A DNA stretch of 64,000 nucleotides from Halictus rubicundus (Eukaryota > Arthropoda > Insecta > Hymenoptera > Halictidae). Below are positions 24,538 to 38,694 of the stretch, in pieces. Positions within the stretch are counted from its first letter, which is position 1, and each line of letters opens with the position of its first letter. The stretch covers positions 62,001 through 126,000 of the forward strand of contig NW_027489031.1 in assembly GCF_050948215.1 (NCBI RefSeq). Direction: 5' to 3'. The position numbers were made by a program, and so were the translations under genes. The notes below the pieces were generated by a model, which made no database searches, was not told the DNA's origin, and worked only from the letters and a program-made list of their open reading frames with translations.

Positions 24538-27500
24538 TGTCCCATTCTCTATCCTATCCTATCCTATCCTATCATATCCTCTATCCTATCCTATCCTATC
24601 CTCTATCCTATCCTATACTCTATCCTATGCTATCCTCGATCCTATCCTATTCTCTATCCCATCCTATCCTATCCTCTACCCTATCCTATCCTCTATCCTA
24701 TCCTATCCTCTATCCTATCCTATCCTATCTTCTATCCTATCCTCTATCCTATCCTATCATATCCTCTATCCTATCCTATCCTCTATGCTATCCTATCCTC
24801 TATGCTATCCTATCCTCTATCCTATCCTATCCTCTATCCTATCCTATCATCTATCCTTTCCTCTATCCTATCCTCTATCATATGCTATCATCAATCGAAT
24901 CTTATCCTATCCTCTATCCTATAATATCATCTATCCTATCCAATCTTCTATCCTATCCTATCCGCTATCCTATCCTGCCCTCTATCCTATCCTATCCTAT
25001 CCTCTATCATATCCTATCCTCTATCCTATCCTATCCTCTATCCTATCCTATCTTCTATCCTATCTTCTATCCTATCATCTATCCTATCCTATCTTCTATC
25101 CTGTCCTATCCTCTATCCAATTATATCCTCTATCCTATCCTATCCTCTATCCTATCCTATCCTCTATACTATTCTATCCTCTATCCTATCCTATCCTCTA
25201 TCCTATCCTATCCTATCCTCTATCCTATCCTATCTTCTATCCTATCCTATCCTCTATCCTATCCTATCCTCTATCCTATCCTATCCTATCTTCTATCCTA
25301 TCCTCTATCCTATCCTATCCTATCTTCTATCCTATCCTATCCTCTATCCTATCCTACCCTCTATACTATCCTATCCTATCCTCTATCATATCCTATCCTC
25401 TATCCTATCCTATCCTCTATCCTATCCTATCCTCTATGCTATCCTATCCTCTATCCTATCCTATCCTCTATCCTATCCTATCATCTATCCTATCCTCTAT
25501 CCTATCCTCTATCATATGCTATCCTCAATCGAATCCTATCCTATCCTCTATCCTATAATATCATCTATCCTATCCAATCTTCTATCCTATCCTATCCTCT
25601 ATCCTATCCTACCCTCTATCCTATCCTATCCTATCCTCTATCATATCCTATCCTCTATCCTATCCTATCCTCTATCCTATCCCATCTTCTATCCTATCTT
25701 CTATCCTATCATCTATCCTATCCTATCCTCTATCCTATCCTATCTTCTATCCTATCCTATCCTCTATCCAATTATATCCTCTATCCTATCCTATCCTCTA
25801 TCCTATCCTATCCTCTATACTATCCTATCCTCTATCCTATCCTATCCTCTATCCTATCCTATCCTCTATCCCATCCTATCCTCTATCCTATCCTATCCTC
25901 TATCCTATCCTATCCTCTATCCTATCCTATACTCTATCCTATCCTATCCTCTATCCTATCCTATACTCTATCCTATCCTATCCTCTATCCTATCCTATCC
26001 TCTATCCTATCCTATCTTCTATCCTATCCTATCCTCTATACAATCCTATCCTCTATCCTATCCTATCCTCTATCCTACCGTATCCTCTATCCTATCCTAT
26101 CCTCTATCCTACCTTATCCTCTATCCTATCCTATCCTCTATCCTATCCTATCCTCTATCCTACCCTATCCTCTATCCTATCCTATCCTATCTTCTATCCT
26201 ATCCTCTATCCTATCCTATCCTATCCTCCATCCTATCCTATCCTCTATGCTATCCTATCCTCTATGCTATCCTATCCTCTATCCTATCCTATCCTCTATC
26301 CTATCCTATCATCTATCCTATCCTCTATCCTATCCTCTATCATATGCTATCCTCAATCGAATCTTATCCTATCCTCTATCCTATAATATCATCTATCCTA
26401 TCCAATCTTCTATCCTATCCTATCCTCTATCCTATCCTACCCTCTATCCTATCCTATCCTAACCTCTATCATATCCTATCCTCTATCCTATCCTATCCTC
26501 TATCCTATCCTATCTTCTATCCTATCTTCTATCCTATCATCTATCCTATCCTATCCACTATCCTATCCTATCTTCTATCCTATCCTATCCTCTATCCAAT
26601 TATATCCTCTATCCTATCCTATCCTCTATCCTATCCTATCCTCTATACTATCCTATCCTCTATCCTATCCTATCCTCTATCCTATCCTATCCTCTATCCC
26701 ATCCTATCCTCTATACAATCCTATCCTCTATCCTATCCTATCCTCTATCCTACCGTATCCTCTATCCTATCCTATCCTCTATCCTACCTTATCCTCTATC
26801 CTATCCTATCCTCTATCCTATCCTATCCTCTATCCTACCCTATCCTCTATCCTATCCTATCCTATCTTCTATCCTATCCTCTATCCTATCCTATCCTATC
26901 CTCCATCCTATCCTATCCTCTATGCTATCCTATCCTCTATGCTATCCTATCCTCTATCCTATCCTATCCTCTATCCTATCCTATCATCTATCCTATCCTC
27001 TATCCTATCCTCTATCATATGCTATCCTCAATCGAATCTTATCCTATCCTCTATCCTATAATATCATCTATCCTATCCAATCTTCTATCCTATCCTATCC
27101 TCTATCCTATCCTACCCTCTATCCTATCCTATCCTAACCTCTATCATATCCTATCCTCTATCCTATCCTATCCTCTATCCTATCCTATCTTCTATCCTAT
27201 CTTCTATCCTATCATCTATCCTATCCTATCCACTATCCTATCCTATCTTCTATCCTATCCTATCCTCTATCCAATTATATCCTCTATCCTATCCTATCCT
27301 CTATCCTATCCTATCCTCTATACTATCCTATCCTCTATCCTATCCTATCCTCTATCCTATCCTATCCTCTATCCCATCCTATCCTCTATCCTATCCTATC
27401 CTCTATCCTATCCTATCCTCTATCCTATCCTATCCTCTATCCTATCCTATCTTCTATCCTATCCTATCCTCTATCCAATTATATCCTCTATCCTATCCTA

Positions 27501-27899
27501 TTCTCTATCCTATCCTATCCTCTATACTATCCTATCCTCTATCCTATCCTATCCTCTAACCTATCCTATCCTCTATCCCATCCTATCCTCTATCCTATCC
27601 TATCCTCTATCCTATCCTACACTCTATCCTATCCTATACTCTATCCTATCCTATCCTCTACCCTATCCTATCCTCTATCCTATCCTATCCTCTATCCTAT
27701 CCTATCCTATCCTCTACCCTATCCTATCCTCTATCCTATCCGATCCTCTATCCTATCCTATCCTCTATCCTATCCTATCCTCTATCCTATCCTATCCTAT
27801 CCTCTATCCTATCCTATCCTATCCTCTATCCTATCCTATCCTCTATCCTATCCTATCCTCTATCCTATCCTATCCTCTATCCTATCCTATCCTCTATCT
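24538..27899. repeat. Domain 2 higher-order repeat, copy B (3,362 bp)
   Basis: TCAATCGAAT blocks lie at 24891, 25525, 26353 and 27028, with the next at 28253. Module lengths are 634, 828, 675 and 1,225 bp, so this copy is copy A plus one extra 675-bp module. The extra module resembles the 828-bp module with about 152 bp removed: the stretch from TATCCCATCC to TATACAATCC is 169 bp in the long form (25868 to 26037) and 17 bp here (26695 to 26712). Confidence 0.9.
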
Positions 27900-30800
27900 T
27901 GTCCCATTCTCTATCCTATCCTATCCTATCCTATCATATCCTCTATCCTATCCTATCCTATCCTCTATCCTATCCTATACTCTATCCTATGCTATCCTCG
28001 ATCCTATCCTATTCTCTATCCCATCCTATCCTATCCTCTACCCTATCCTATCCTCTATCCTATCCTATCCTCTATCCTATCCTATCCTATCTTCTATCCT
28101 ATCCTCTATCCTATCCTATCCTATCCTCTATCCTATCCTATCCTCTATGCTATCCTATCCTCTATGCTATCCTATCCTCTATCCTATCCTATCCTCTATC
28201 CTATCCTATCATCTATCCTTTCCTCTATCCTATCCTCTATCATATGCTATCATCAATCGAATCTTATCCTATCCTCTATCCTATAATATCATCTATCCTA
28301 TCCAATCTTCTATCCTATCCTATCCGCTATCCTATCCTGCCCTCTATCCTATCCTATCCTATCCTCTATCATATCCTATCCTCTATCCTATCCTATCCTC
28401 TATCCTATCCTATCTTCTATCCTATCTTCTATCCTATCATCTATCCTATCCTATCTTCTATCCTGTCCTATCCTCTATCCAATTATATCCTCTATCCTAT
28501 CCTATCCTCTATCCTATCCTATCCTCTATACTATTCTATCCTCTATCCTATCCTATCCTCTATCCTATCCTATCCTATCCTCTATCCTATCCTATCTTCT
28601 ATCCTATCCTATCCTCTATCCTATCCTATCCTCTATCCTATCCTATCCTATCTTCTATCCTATCCTCTATCCTATCCTATCCTATCTTCTATCCTATCCT
28701 ATCCTCTATCCTATCCTACCCTCTATACTATCCTATCCTATCCTCTATCATATCCTATCCTCTATCCTATCCTATCCTCTATCCTATCCTATCCTCTATG
28801 CTATCCTATCCTCTATCCTATCCTATCCTCTATCCTATCCTATCATCTATCCTATCCTCTATCCTATCCTCTATCATATGCTATCCTCAATCGAATCCTA
28901 TCCTATCCTCTATCCTATAATATCATCTATCCTATCCAATCTTCTATCCTATCCTATCCTCTATCCTATCCTACCCTCTATCCTATCCTATCCTATCCTC
29001 TATCATATCCTATCCTCTATCCTATCCTATCCTCTATCCTATCCCATCTTCTATCCTATCTTCTATCCTATCATCTATCCTATCCTATCCTCTATCCTAT
29101 CCTATCTTCTATCCTATCCTATCCTCTATCCAATTATATCCTCTATCCTATCCTATCCTCTATCCTATCCTATCCTCTATACTATCCTATCCTCTATCCT
29201 ATCCTATCCTCTATCCTATCCTATCCTCTATCCCATCCTATCCTCTATCCTATCCTATCCTCTATCCTATCCTATCCTCTATCCTATCCTATACTCTATC
29301 CTATCCTATCCTCTATCATATCCTATACTCTATCCTATCCTATCCTCTATCCTATCCTATCCTCTATCCTATCCTATCTTCTATCCTATCCTATCCTCTA
29401 TACAATCCTATCCTCTATCCTATCCTATCCTCTATCCTACCGTATCCTCTATCCTATCCTATCCTCTATCCTACCTTATCCTCTATCCTATCCTATCCTC
29501 TATCCTATCCTATCCTCTATCCTACCCTATCCTCTATCCTATCCTATCCTATCTTCTATCCTATCCTCTATCCTATCCTATCCTATCCTCCATCCTATCC
29601 TATCCTCTATGCTATCCTATCCTCTATGCTATCCTATCCTCTATCCTATCCTATCCTCTATCCTATCCTATCATCTATCCTATCCTCTATCCTATCCTCT
29701 ATCATATGCTATCCTCAATCGAATCTTATCCTATCCTCTATCCTATAATATCATCTATCCTATCCAATCTTCTATCCTATCCTATCCTCTATCCTATCCT
29801 ACCCTCTATCCTATCCTATCCTAACCTCTATCATATCCTATCCTCTATCCTATCCTATCCTCTATCCTATCCTATCTTCTATCCTATCTTCTATCCTATC
29901 ATCTATCCTATCCTATCCACTATCCTATCCTATCTTCTATCCTATCCTATCCTCTATCCAATTATATCCTCTATCCTATCCTATCCTCTATCCTATCCTA
30001 TCCTCTATACTATCCTATCCTCTATCCTATCCTATCCTCTATCCTATCCTATCCTCTATCCCATCCTATCCTCTATCCTATCCTATCCTCTATCCTATCC
30101 TATCCTCTATCCTATCCTATCCTCTATCCTATCCTATCTTCTATCCTATCCTATCCTCTATCCAATTATATCCTCTATCCTATCCTATTCTCTATCCTAT
30201 CCTATCCTCTATACTATCCTATCCTCTATCCTATCCTATCCTCTAACCTATCCTATCCTCTATCCCATCCTATCCTCTATCCTATCCTATCCTCTATCCT
30301 ATCCTACACTCTATCCTATCCTATACTCTATCCTATCCTATCCTCTATCCTATCCTATACTCTATCCTATCCTATCCTCTATCCTATCCTATCCTCTATC
30401 CTATCCTATCTTCTATCCTATCCTATCCTCTATACAATCCTATCCTCTATCCTATCCTATCCTCTATCCTACCGTATCCTCTATCCTATCCTATCCTCTA
30501 TCCTACCTTATCCTCTATCCTATCCTATCCTCTATCCTATCCTATCCTCTATCCTACCCTATCCTCTATCCTATCCTATCCTATCTTCTATCCTATCCTC
30601 TATCCTATCCTATCCTATCCTCCATCCTATCCTATCCTCTATGCTATCCTATCCTCTATGCTATCCTATCCTCTATCCTATCCTATCCTCTATCCTATCC
30701 TATCATCTATCCTATCCTCTATCCTATCCTCTATCATATGCTATCCTCAATCGAATCTTATCCTATCCTCTATCCTATAATATCATCTATCCTATCCAAT

Positions 30801-31516
30801 CTTCTATCCTATCCTATCCTCTATCCTATCCTACCCTCTATCCTATCCTATCCTAACCTCTATCATATCCTATCCTCTATCCTATCCTATCCTCTATCCT
30901 ATCCTATCTTCTATCCTATCTTCTATCCTATCATCTATCCTATCCTATCCACTATCCTATCCTATCTTCTATCCTATCCTATCCTCTATCCAATTATATC
31001 CTCTATCCTATCCTATCCTCTATCCTATCCTATCCTCTATACTATCCTATCCTCTATCCTATCCTATCCTCTATCCTATCCTATCCTCTATCCCATCCTA
31101 TCCTCTATCCTATCCTATCCTCTATCCTATCCTATCCTCTATCCTATCCTATCCTCTATCCTATCCTATCTTCTATCCTATCCTATCCTCTATCCAATTA
31201 TATCCTCTATCCTATCCTATTCTCTATCCTATCCTATCCTCTATACTATCCTATCCTCTATCCTATCCTATCCTCTAACCTATCCTATCCTCTATCCCAT
31301 CCTATCCTCTATCCTATCCTATCCTATCCTCTACCCTATCCTATCCTCTATCCTATCCGATCCTCTATCCTATCCTATCCTCTATCCTATCCTATCCTCT
31401 ATCCTATCCTATCCTATCCTCTATCCTATCCTATCCTATCCTCTATCCTATCCTATCCTCTATCCTATCCTATCCTCTATCCTATCCTATCCTCTATCCT
31501 ATCCTATCCTCTATCT
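27900..31516. repeat. Domain 2 higher-order repeat, copy C (3,617 bp)
   Basis: TCAATCGAAT blocks lie at 28253, 28887, 29715 and 30747, with the next at 31870, giving 634, 828, 1,032 and 1,123 bp. The first two modules have the lengths seen in copies A and B; the last two differ, so the third and fourth modules carry separate gains and losses. Confidence 0.88.
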
Positions 31517-34500
31517 TGTCCCATTCTCTATCCTATCCTATCCTATCCTATCATATCCTCTATCCTATCCTATCCTATCCTCTATCCTATCCTATACTCT
31601 ATCCTATGCTATCCTCGATCCTATCCTATTCTCTATCCCATCCTATCCTATCCTCTACCCTATCCTATCCTCTATCCTATCCTATCCTCTATCCTATCCT
31701 ATCCTATCTTCTATCCTATCCTCTATCCTATCCTATCCTATCCTCTATCCTATCCTATCCTCTATGCTATCCTATCCTCTATGCTATCCTATCCTCTATC
31801 CTATCCTATCCTCTATCCTATCCTATCATCTATCCTTTCCTCTATCCTATCCTCTATCATATGCTATCATCAATCGAATCTTATCCTATCCTCTATCCTA
31901 TAATATCATCTATCCTATCCAATCTTCTATCCTATCCTATCCGCTATCCTATCCTGCCCTCTATCCTATCCTATCCTATCCTCTATCATATCCTATCCTC
32001 TATCCTATCCTATCCTCTATCCTATCCTATCTTCTATCCTATCTTCTATCCTATCATCTATCCTATCCTATCTTCTATCCTGTCCTATCCTCTATCCAAT
32101 TATATCCTCTATCCTATCCTATCCTCTATCCTATCCTATCCTCTATACTATTCTATCCTCTATCCTATCCTATCCTCTATCCTATCCTATCCTATCCTCT
32201 ATCCTATCCTATCTTCTATCCTATCCTATCCTCTATCCTATCCTATCCTCTATCCTATCCTATCCTATCTTCTATCCTATCCTCTATCCTATCCTATCCT
32301 ATCTTCTATCCTATCCTATCCTCTATCCTATCCTACCCTCTATACTATCCTATCCTATCCTCTATCATATCCTATCCTCTATCCTATCCTATCCTCTATC
32401 CTATCCTATCCTCTATGCTATCCTATCCTCTATCCTATCCTATCCTCTATCCTATCCTATCATCTATCCTATCCTCTATCCTATCCTCTATCATATGCTA
32501 TCCTCAATCGAATCCTATCCTATCCTCTATCCTATAATATCATCTATCCTATCCAATCTTCTATCCTATCCTATCCTCTATCCTATCCTACCCTCTATCC
32601 TATCCTATCCTATCCTCTATCATATCCTATCCTCTATCCTATCCTATCCTCTATCCTATCCCATCTTCTATCCTATCTTCTATCCTATCATCTATCCTAT
32701 CCTATCCTCTATCCTATCCTATCTTCTATCCTATCCTATCCTCTATCCAATTATATCCTCTATCCTATCCTATCCTCTATCCTATCCTATCCTCTATACT
32801 ATCCTATCCTCTATCCTATCCTATCCTCTATCCTATCCTATCCTCTATCCCATCCTATCCTCTATCCTATCCTATCCTCTATCCTATCCTATCCTCTATC
32901 CTATCCTATACTCTATCCTATCCTATCCTCTATCCTATCCTATACTCTATCCTATCCTATCCTCTATCCTATCCTATCCTCTATCCTATCCTATCTTCTA
33001 TCCTATCCTATCCTCTATACAATCCTATCCTCTATCCTATCCTATCCTCTATCCTACCGTATCCTCTATCCTATCCTATCCTCTATCCTACCTTATCCTC
33101 TATCCTATCCTATCCTCTATCCTACCCTATCCTCTATCCTATCCTATCCTATCTTCTATCCTATCCTCTATCCTATCCTATCCTATCCTCCATCCTATCC
33201 TATCCTCTATGCTATCCTATCCTCTATGCTATCCTATCCTCTATCCTATCCTATCCTCTATCCTATCCTATCATCTATCCTATCCTCTATCCTATCCTCT
33301 ATCATATGCTATCCTCAATCGAATCTTATCCTATCCTCTATCCTATAATATCATCTATCCTATCCAATCTTCTATCCTATCCTATCCTCTATCCTATCCT
33401 ACCCTCTATCCTATCCTATCCTAACCTCTATCATATCCTATCCTCTATCCTATCCTATCCTCTATCCTATCCTATCTTCTATCCTATCTTCTATCCTATC
33501 ATCTATCCTATCCTATCCACTATCCTATCCTATCTTCTATCCTATCCTATCCTCTATCCAATTATATCCTCTATCCTATCCTATCCTCTATCCTATCCTA
33601 TCCTCTATACTATCCTATCCTCTATCCTATCCTATCCTCTATCCTATCCTATCCTCTATCCCATCCTATCCTCTATCCTATCCTATCCTCTATCCTATCC
33701 TATCCTCTATCCTATCCTATCCTCTATCCTATCCTATCTTCTATCCTATCCTATCCTCTATCCAATTATATCCTCTATCCTATCCTATTCTCTATCCTAT
33801 CCTATCCTCTATACTATCCTATCCTCTATCCTATCCTATCCTCTAACCTATCCTATCCTCTATCCCATCCTATCCTCTATCCTATCCTATCCTCTATCCT
33901 ATCCTACACTCTATCCTATCCTATACTCTATCCTATCCTATCCTCTACCCTATCCTATCCTCTATCCTATCCTATCCTCTATCCTATCCTATCCTATCCT
34001 CTACCCTATCCTATCCTCTATCCTATCCGATCCTCTATCCTATCCTATCCTCTATCCTATCCTATCCTCTATCCTATCCTATCCTATCCTCTATCCTATC
34101 CTATCCTATCCTCTATCCTATCCTATCCTCTATCCTATCCTATCCTCTATCCTATCCTATCCTCTATCCTATCCTATCCTCTATACTATCCTATCCTCTA
34201 TCCTATCCTATCCTCTATCCTATCCTATCCTCTATCCCATCCTATCCTCTATCCTATCCTATCCTCTATCCTATCCTATCCTCTATCCTATCCTATCCTC
34301 TATCCTATCCTATCTTCTATCCTATCTTCAATCCTATCATCTATCCTATCCTATCCTCTATCCTATCCTATCCTCTATACTATCCTATCCTCTATCCTAT
34401 CCTATCCTCTATTCTATCCTATCCTCTATCCCATCCTATCCTCTATCCTATCCTATCCTCTATCCTATCCGATCCTCTATCCTATCCTATCCTATATCCT

Positions 34501-34690
34501 ATCCTATCCTCTATCCTATCCTATCCTCTATCCTATCCTATCCTCTATCCTATCCTATCCTCTATCCTATCCTATCCTCTATCCTATCCTATCCTCTATC
34601 TTATCCTATTCTCTATCCTATCCTATCCTATCCTATCCTATCCTCTATCCTATCCTATCCTATCCTCTATCCTATCTTATCCTCTATCCT
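31517..34690. repeat. Domain 2 higher-order repeat, copy D (incomplete or rearranged)
   Basis: Begins with TGTCCCATTCTC at 31517. Blocks at 31870, 32504 and 33315 give 634 and 811 bp; the second is 17 bp shorter than the usual 828, as expected from loss of one 17-bp unit. The next block is only at 34892 (1,577 bp), so the order breaks here and domain 3 begins. The right edge is approximate, placed at the CTCGATCCTGCCC variant. Confidence 0.75.
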
Positions 34691-36864
34691 ATGCTATCCT
34701 CGATCCTGCCCTATTCTCTATCCCATCCTATCCTATCCTCTACCCTATCCTATCCTCTATCCTATCCTATCCTCTATCCTATCCTATCCTCTATCCTATC
34801 CTATCCTCTATCCTATCCTATCCTATCCTCTACCCTATCCTATCCTCTATCCTATCCGATCCTCTATCCTATCCTCTATCATATGCTATCCTCAATCGAA
34901 TCTTATCCTATCCTCTATCCTATAATATCATCTATCCTATCCAATCTTCTATCCTATCCTATCTCTATCCTATCCTACCCTCTATCCTATCCTATCCTAT
35001 CCTCTATCATATCCTATCCTCTATCCTATCCTATCCTCTATCCTATCAAATCTTCTATCCTATCTTCTATCCTATCATCTATCCTATCCTATCCACTATC
35101 CTATCCTATCTTCTATCCTATCCTATCCTCTATCCAATTATATCCTCTATCCTATCCTATCCTCTATCCTATCCTATCCTCTATACTATCCTATCCTCTA
35201 TCCTATCCTATCCTCTATCCTATCCTATCCTCTATCCCATCCTATCCTCTATCCTATCCTATCCTCTATCCTATCCTATCCTCTATCCTATCCTATCCTC
35301 TATCCTATCCTATCTTCTATCCTATCTTCAATCCTATCATCTATCCTATCCTATCCTCTATCCTATCCTATCCTATATCCTATCCTATCCTCTATCCTAT
35401 CCTATCCTCTATCCTATCCTATCCTCTATCCTATCCTATCCTCTATCCTATCCTATCCTCTATCCTATCCTATCCTCTATCTTATCCTATTCTCTATCCT
35501 ATCCTATCCTATCCTATCCTATCCTCTATCCTATCCTATCCTATCCTCTATCCTATCTTATCCTCTATCCTATGCTATCCTCGATCCTGCCCTATTCTCT
35601 ATCCCATCCTATCCTATCCTCTACCCTATCCTATCCTCTATCCTATCCTATCCTCTATCCTATCCTATCCTATCCTCTACCCTATCCTATCCTCTATCCT
35701 ATCCGATCCTCTATCCTATCCTATCCTCTATCCTATCCTATCCTATCCTCTATCCTATCCTATCCTATCCTCTATCCTATCCTATCTTCTATCCTATCCT
35801 AACCTCTATCCTATCCTATCCTCTATCCTATCCTATCCTATCTTCTATCCTATCCTCTATCCTATCCTATCCTATCTTCTATCCTATCCTATCCTCTATC
35901 CTATCCTACCCTCTATCCTATCCTATCCTATCCTCTATCATATCCTATCCTCTATCCTATCCTATCCTCCATCCTATCCTATCCTCTATGCTATCCTATC
36001 CTCTATCCTATCCTATCCTCTATCCTATCCTATCATCTATCCTATAATATCATCTATCCTATCCAATCTTCTATCCTATCCTATCCTCTATCCTATCCTA
36101 CCCTCTATCCTATCCTATCCTATCCTCTATCATATCCTATCCTCTATCCTATCCTATCCTCTATCCTATCCTATCTTCTATCCTATCTTCTATCCTATCA
36201 TCTATCCTATCCTATCCTCTATCCTATCCTATCTTCTATCCTATCCTATCCTCTATCCAATTATATCCTCTATCCTATCCTATCCTCTATCCTATCCTAT
36301 CCTCTATACTATCCTATCCTCTATCCTATCCTATCCTCTATCCTATCCTATCCTCTATCCCATCCTATCCTCTATCCTATCCTATCCTCTATCCTATCCT
36401 ATCCTCTATCCTATCCTATCTTCTATCCTATCTTCAATCCTATCATCTATCCTATCCTATCCTCTATCCTATCCTATCCTCTATACTATCCTATCCTCTA
36501 TCCTATCCTATCCTCTATTCTATCCTATCCTCTATCCCATCCTATCCTCTATCCTATCCTATCCTCTATCCTATCCTATCCTCTATCCTATCCTATACTC
36601 TATCCTATCCTATCCTCTATCCTATCCTATCCTCTATCCTATCCGATCCTCTATCCTATCCTATCCTATATCCTATCCTATCCTCTATCCTATCCTATCC
36701 TCTATCCTATCCTATCCTCTATCCTATCCTATCCTCTATCCTATCCTATCCTCTATCCTATCCTATCCTCTATCTTATCCTATTCTCTATCCTATCCTAT
36801 CCTATCCTATCCTATCCTCTATCCTATCCTATCCTATCCTCTATCCTATCTTATCCTCTATCCT

Positions 36865-38694
36865 ATGCTATCCTCGATCCTGCCCTATTCTCTATCCCAT
36901 CCTATCCTATCCTCTACCCTATCCTATCCTCTATCCTATCCTATCCTCTATCCTATCCTATCCTCTATCCTATCCTATCCTATCCTCTACCCTATCCTAT
37001 CCTCTATCCTATCCGATCCTCTATCCTATCCTATCCTCTATCCTATCCTATCCTATCCTCTATCCTATCCTATCCTATCCTCTATCCTATCCTATCCTAT
37101 CCTCTATCCTATCCTATCTTCTATCCTATCCTATCCTCTATCCTATCCTATCCTCTATCCTATCCTATCCTATCTTCTATCCTATCCTCTATCCTATCCT
37201 ATCCTATCTTCTATCCTATCCTATCCTCTATCCTATCCTACCCTCTATCCTATCCTATCCTATCCTCTATCATATCCTATCCTCTATCCTATCCTATCCT
37301 CTATCCTATCTTATCCTGTATGCTATCCTATCCTCTGTCCTATCCTATCCTCTATCCTATCCTATCATCTATCCTATCCTCTATCCTATCCTCTATCATA
37401 TGCTATCCTCAATCGAATCCTATCCTATCCTCTATCCTATAATATCATCTATCCTATCCAATCTTCTATCCTATCCTATCCTCTATCCTATCCTACCCTC
37501 TATCCTATCCTATCCTATCCTCTATCATATCCTATCCTCTATCCTATCCTATCCTCTATCCTATCCTATCTTCTATCCTATCTTCTATCCTATCATCTAT
37601 CCTATCCTATCCTCTATCCTATCCTATCTTCTATCCTATCCTATCCTCTATCCAATTATATCCTCTATCCTATCCTATCCTCTATCCTATCCTATCCTCT
37701 ATACTATCCTATCCTCTATCCTATCCTATCCTCTATCCTATCCTATCCTCTATCCCATCCTATCCTCTATCCTATCCTATCCTCTATCCTATCCTATCCT
37801 CTATCCTATCCTATACTCTATCCTATCCTATCCTCTATCCTATCCTATACTCTATCCTATCCTATCCTCTATCCTATCCTATCCTCTATCCTATCCTATC
37901 TTCTATCCTATCCTATCCTCTATCCAATCCTATCCTCTATCCTATCCTATCCTCTATCCTATCGTATCCTCTATCCTATCCTATCCTCTATCCTACCTTA
38001 TCCTCTATCCTATCCTATCCTCTATCTTATCCTATTCTCTATCCTATCCTATCCTATCCTATCCTATCCTCTATCCTATCCTATCCTATCCTCTATCCTA
38101 TCTTATCCTCTATCCTATGCTATCCTCGATCCTGCCCTATTCTCTATCCCATCCTATCCTATCCTCTACCCTATCCTATCCTCTATCCTATCCTATCCTC
38201 TATCCTATCCTATCCTCTATCCTATCCTATCCTATCCTCTACCCTATCCTATCCTCTATCCTATCCGATCCTCTATCCTATCCTATCCTCTATCCTATCC
38301 TATCCTATCCTCTATCCTATCCTATCCTATCCTCTATCCTATCCTATCCTATCCTCTATCCTATCCTATCTTCTATCCTATCCTATCCTCTATCCTATCC
38401 TATCCTCTATCCTATCCTATCCTATCTTCTATCCTATCCTCTATCCTATCCTATCCTATCTTCTATCCTATCCTATCCTCTATCCTATCCTACCCTCTAT
38501 CCTATCCTATCCTATCCTCTATCATATCCTATCCTCTATCCTATCCTATCCTCTATCCTATCTTATCCTGTATGCTATCCTATCCTCTGTCCTATCCTAT
38601 CCTCTATCCTATCCTATCATCTATCCTATCCTCTATCCTATCCTCTATCATATGCTATCCTCAATCGAATCCTATCCTATCCTCTATCCTATAA
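36865..38694. repeat. 1,252-bp offset duplication in domain 3
   Basis: ATGCTATCCTCGATCCTG occurs at 36865 and 38117, CTGTATGCTATCC at 37316 and 38568, and TCAATCGAAT at 37409 and 38661, all 1,252 bp apart. The distance from the first to the second landmark is 451 bp in this pair, against 429 bp in the triplet at 44010, 46472 and 48050. Confidence 0.8.
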
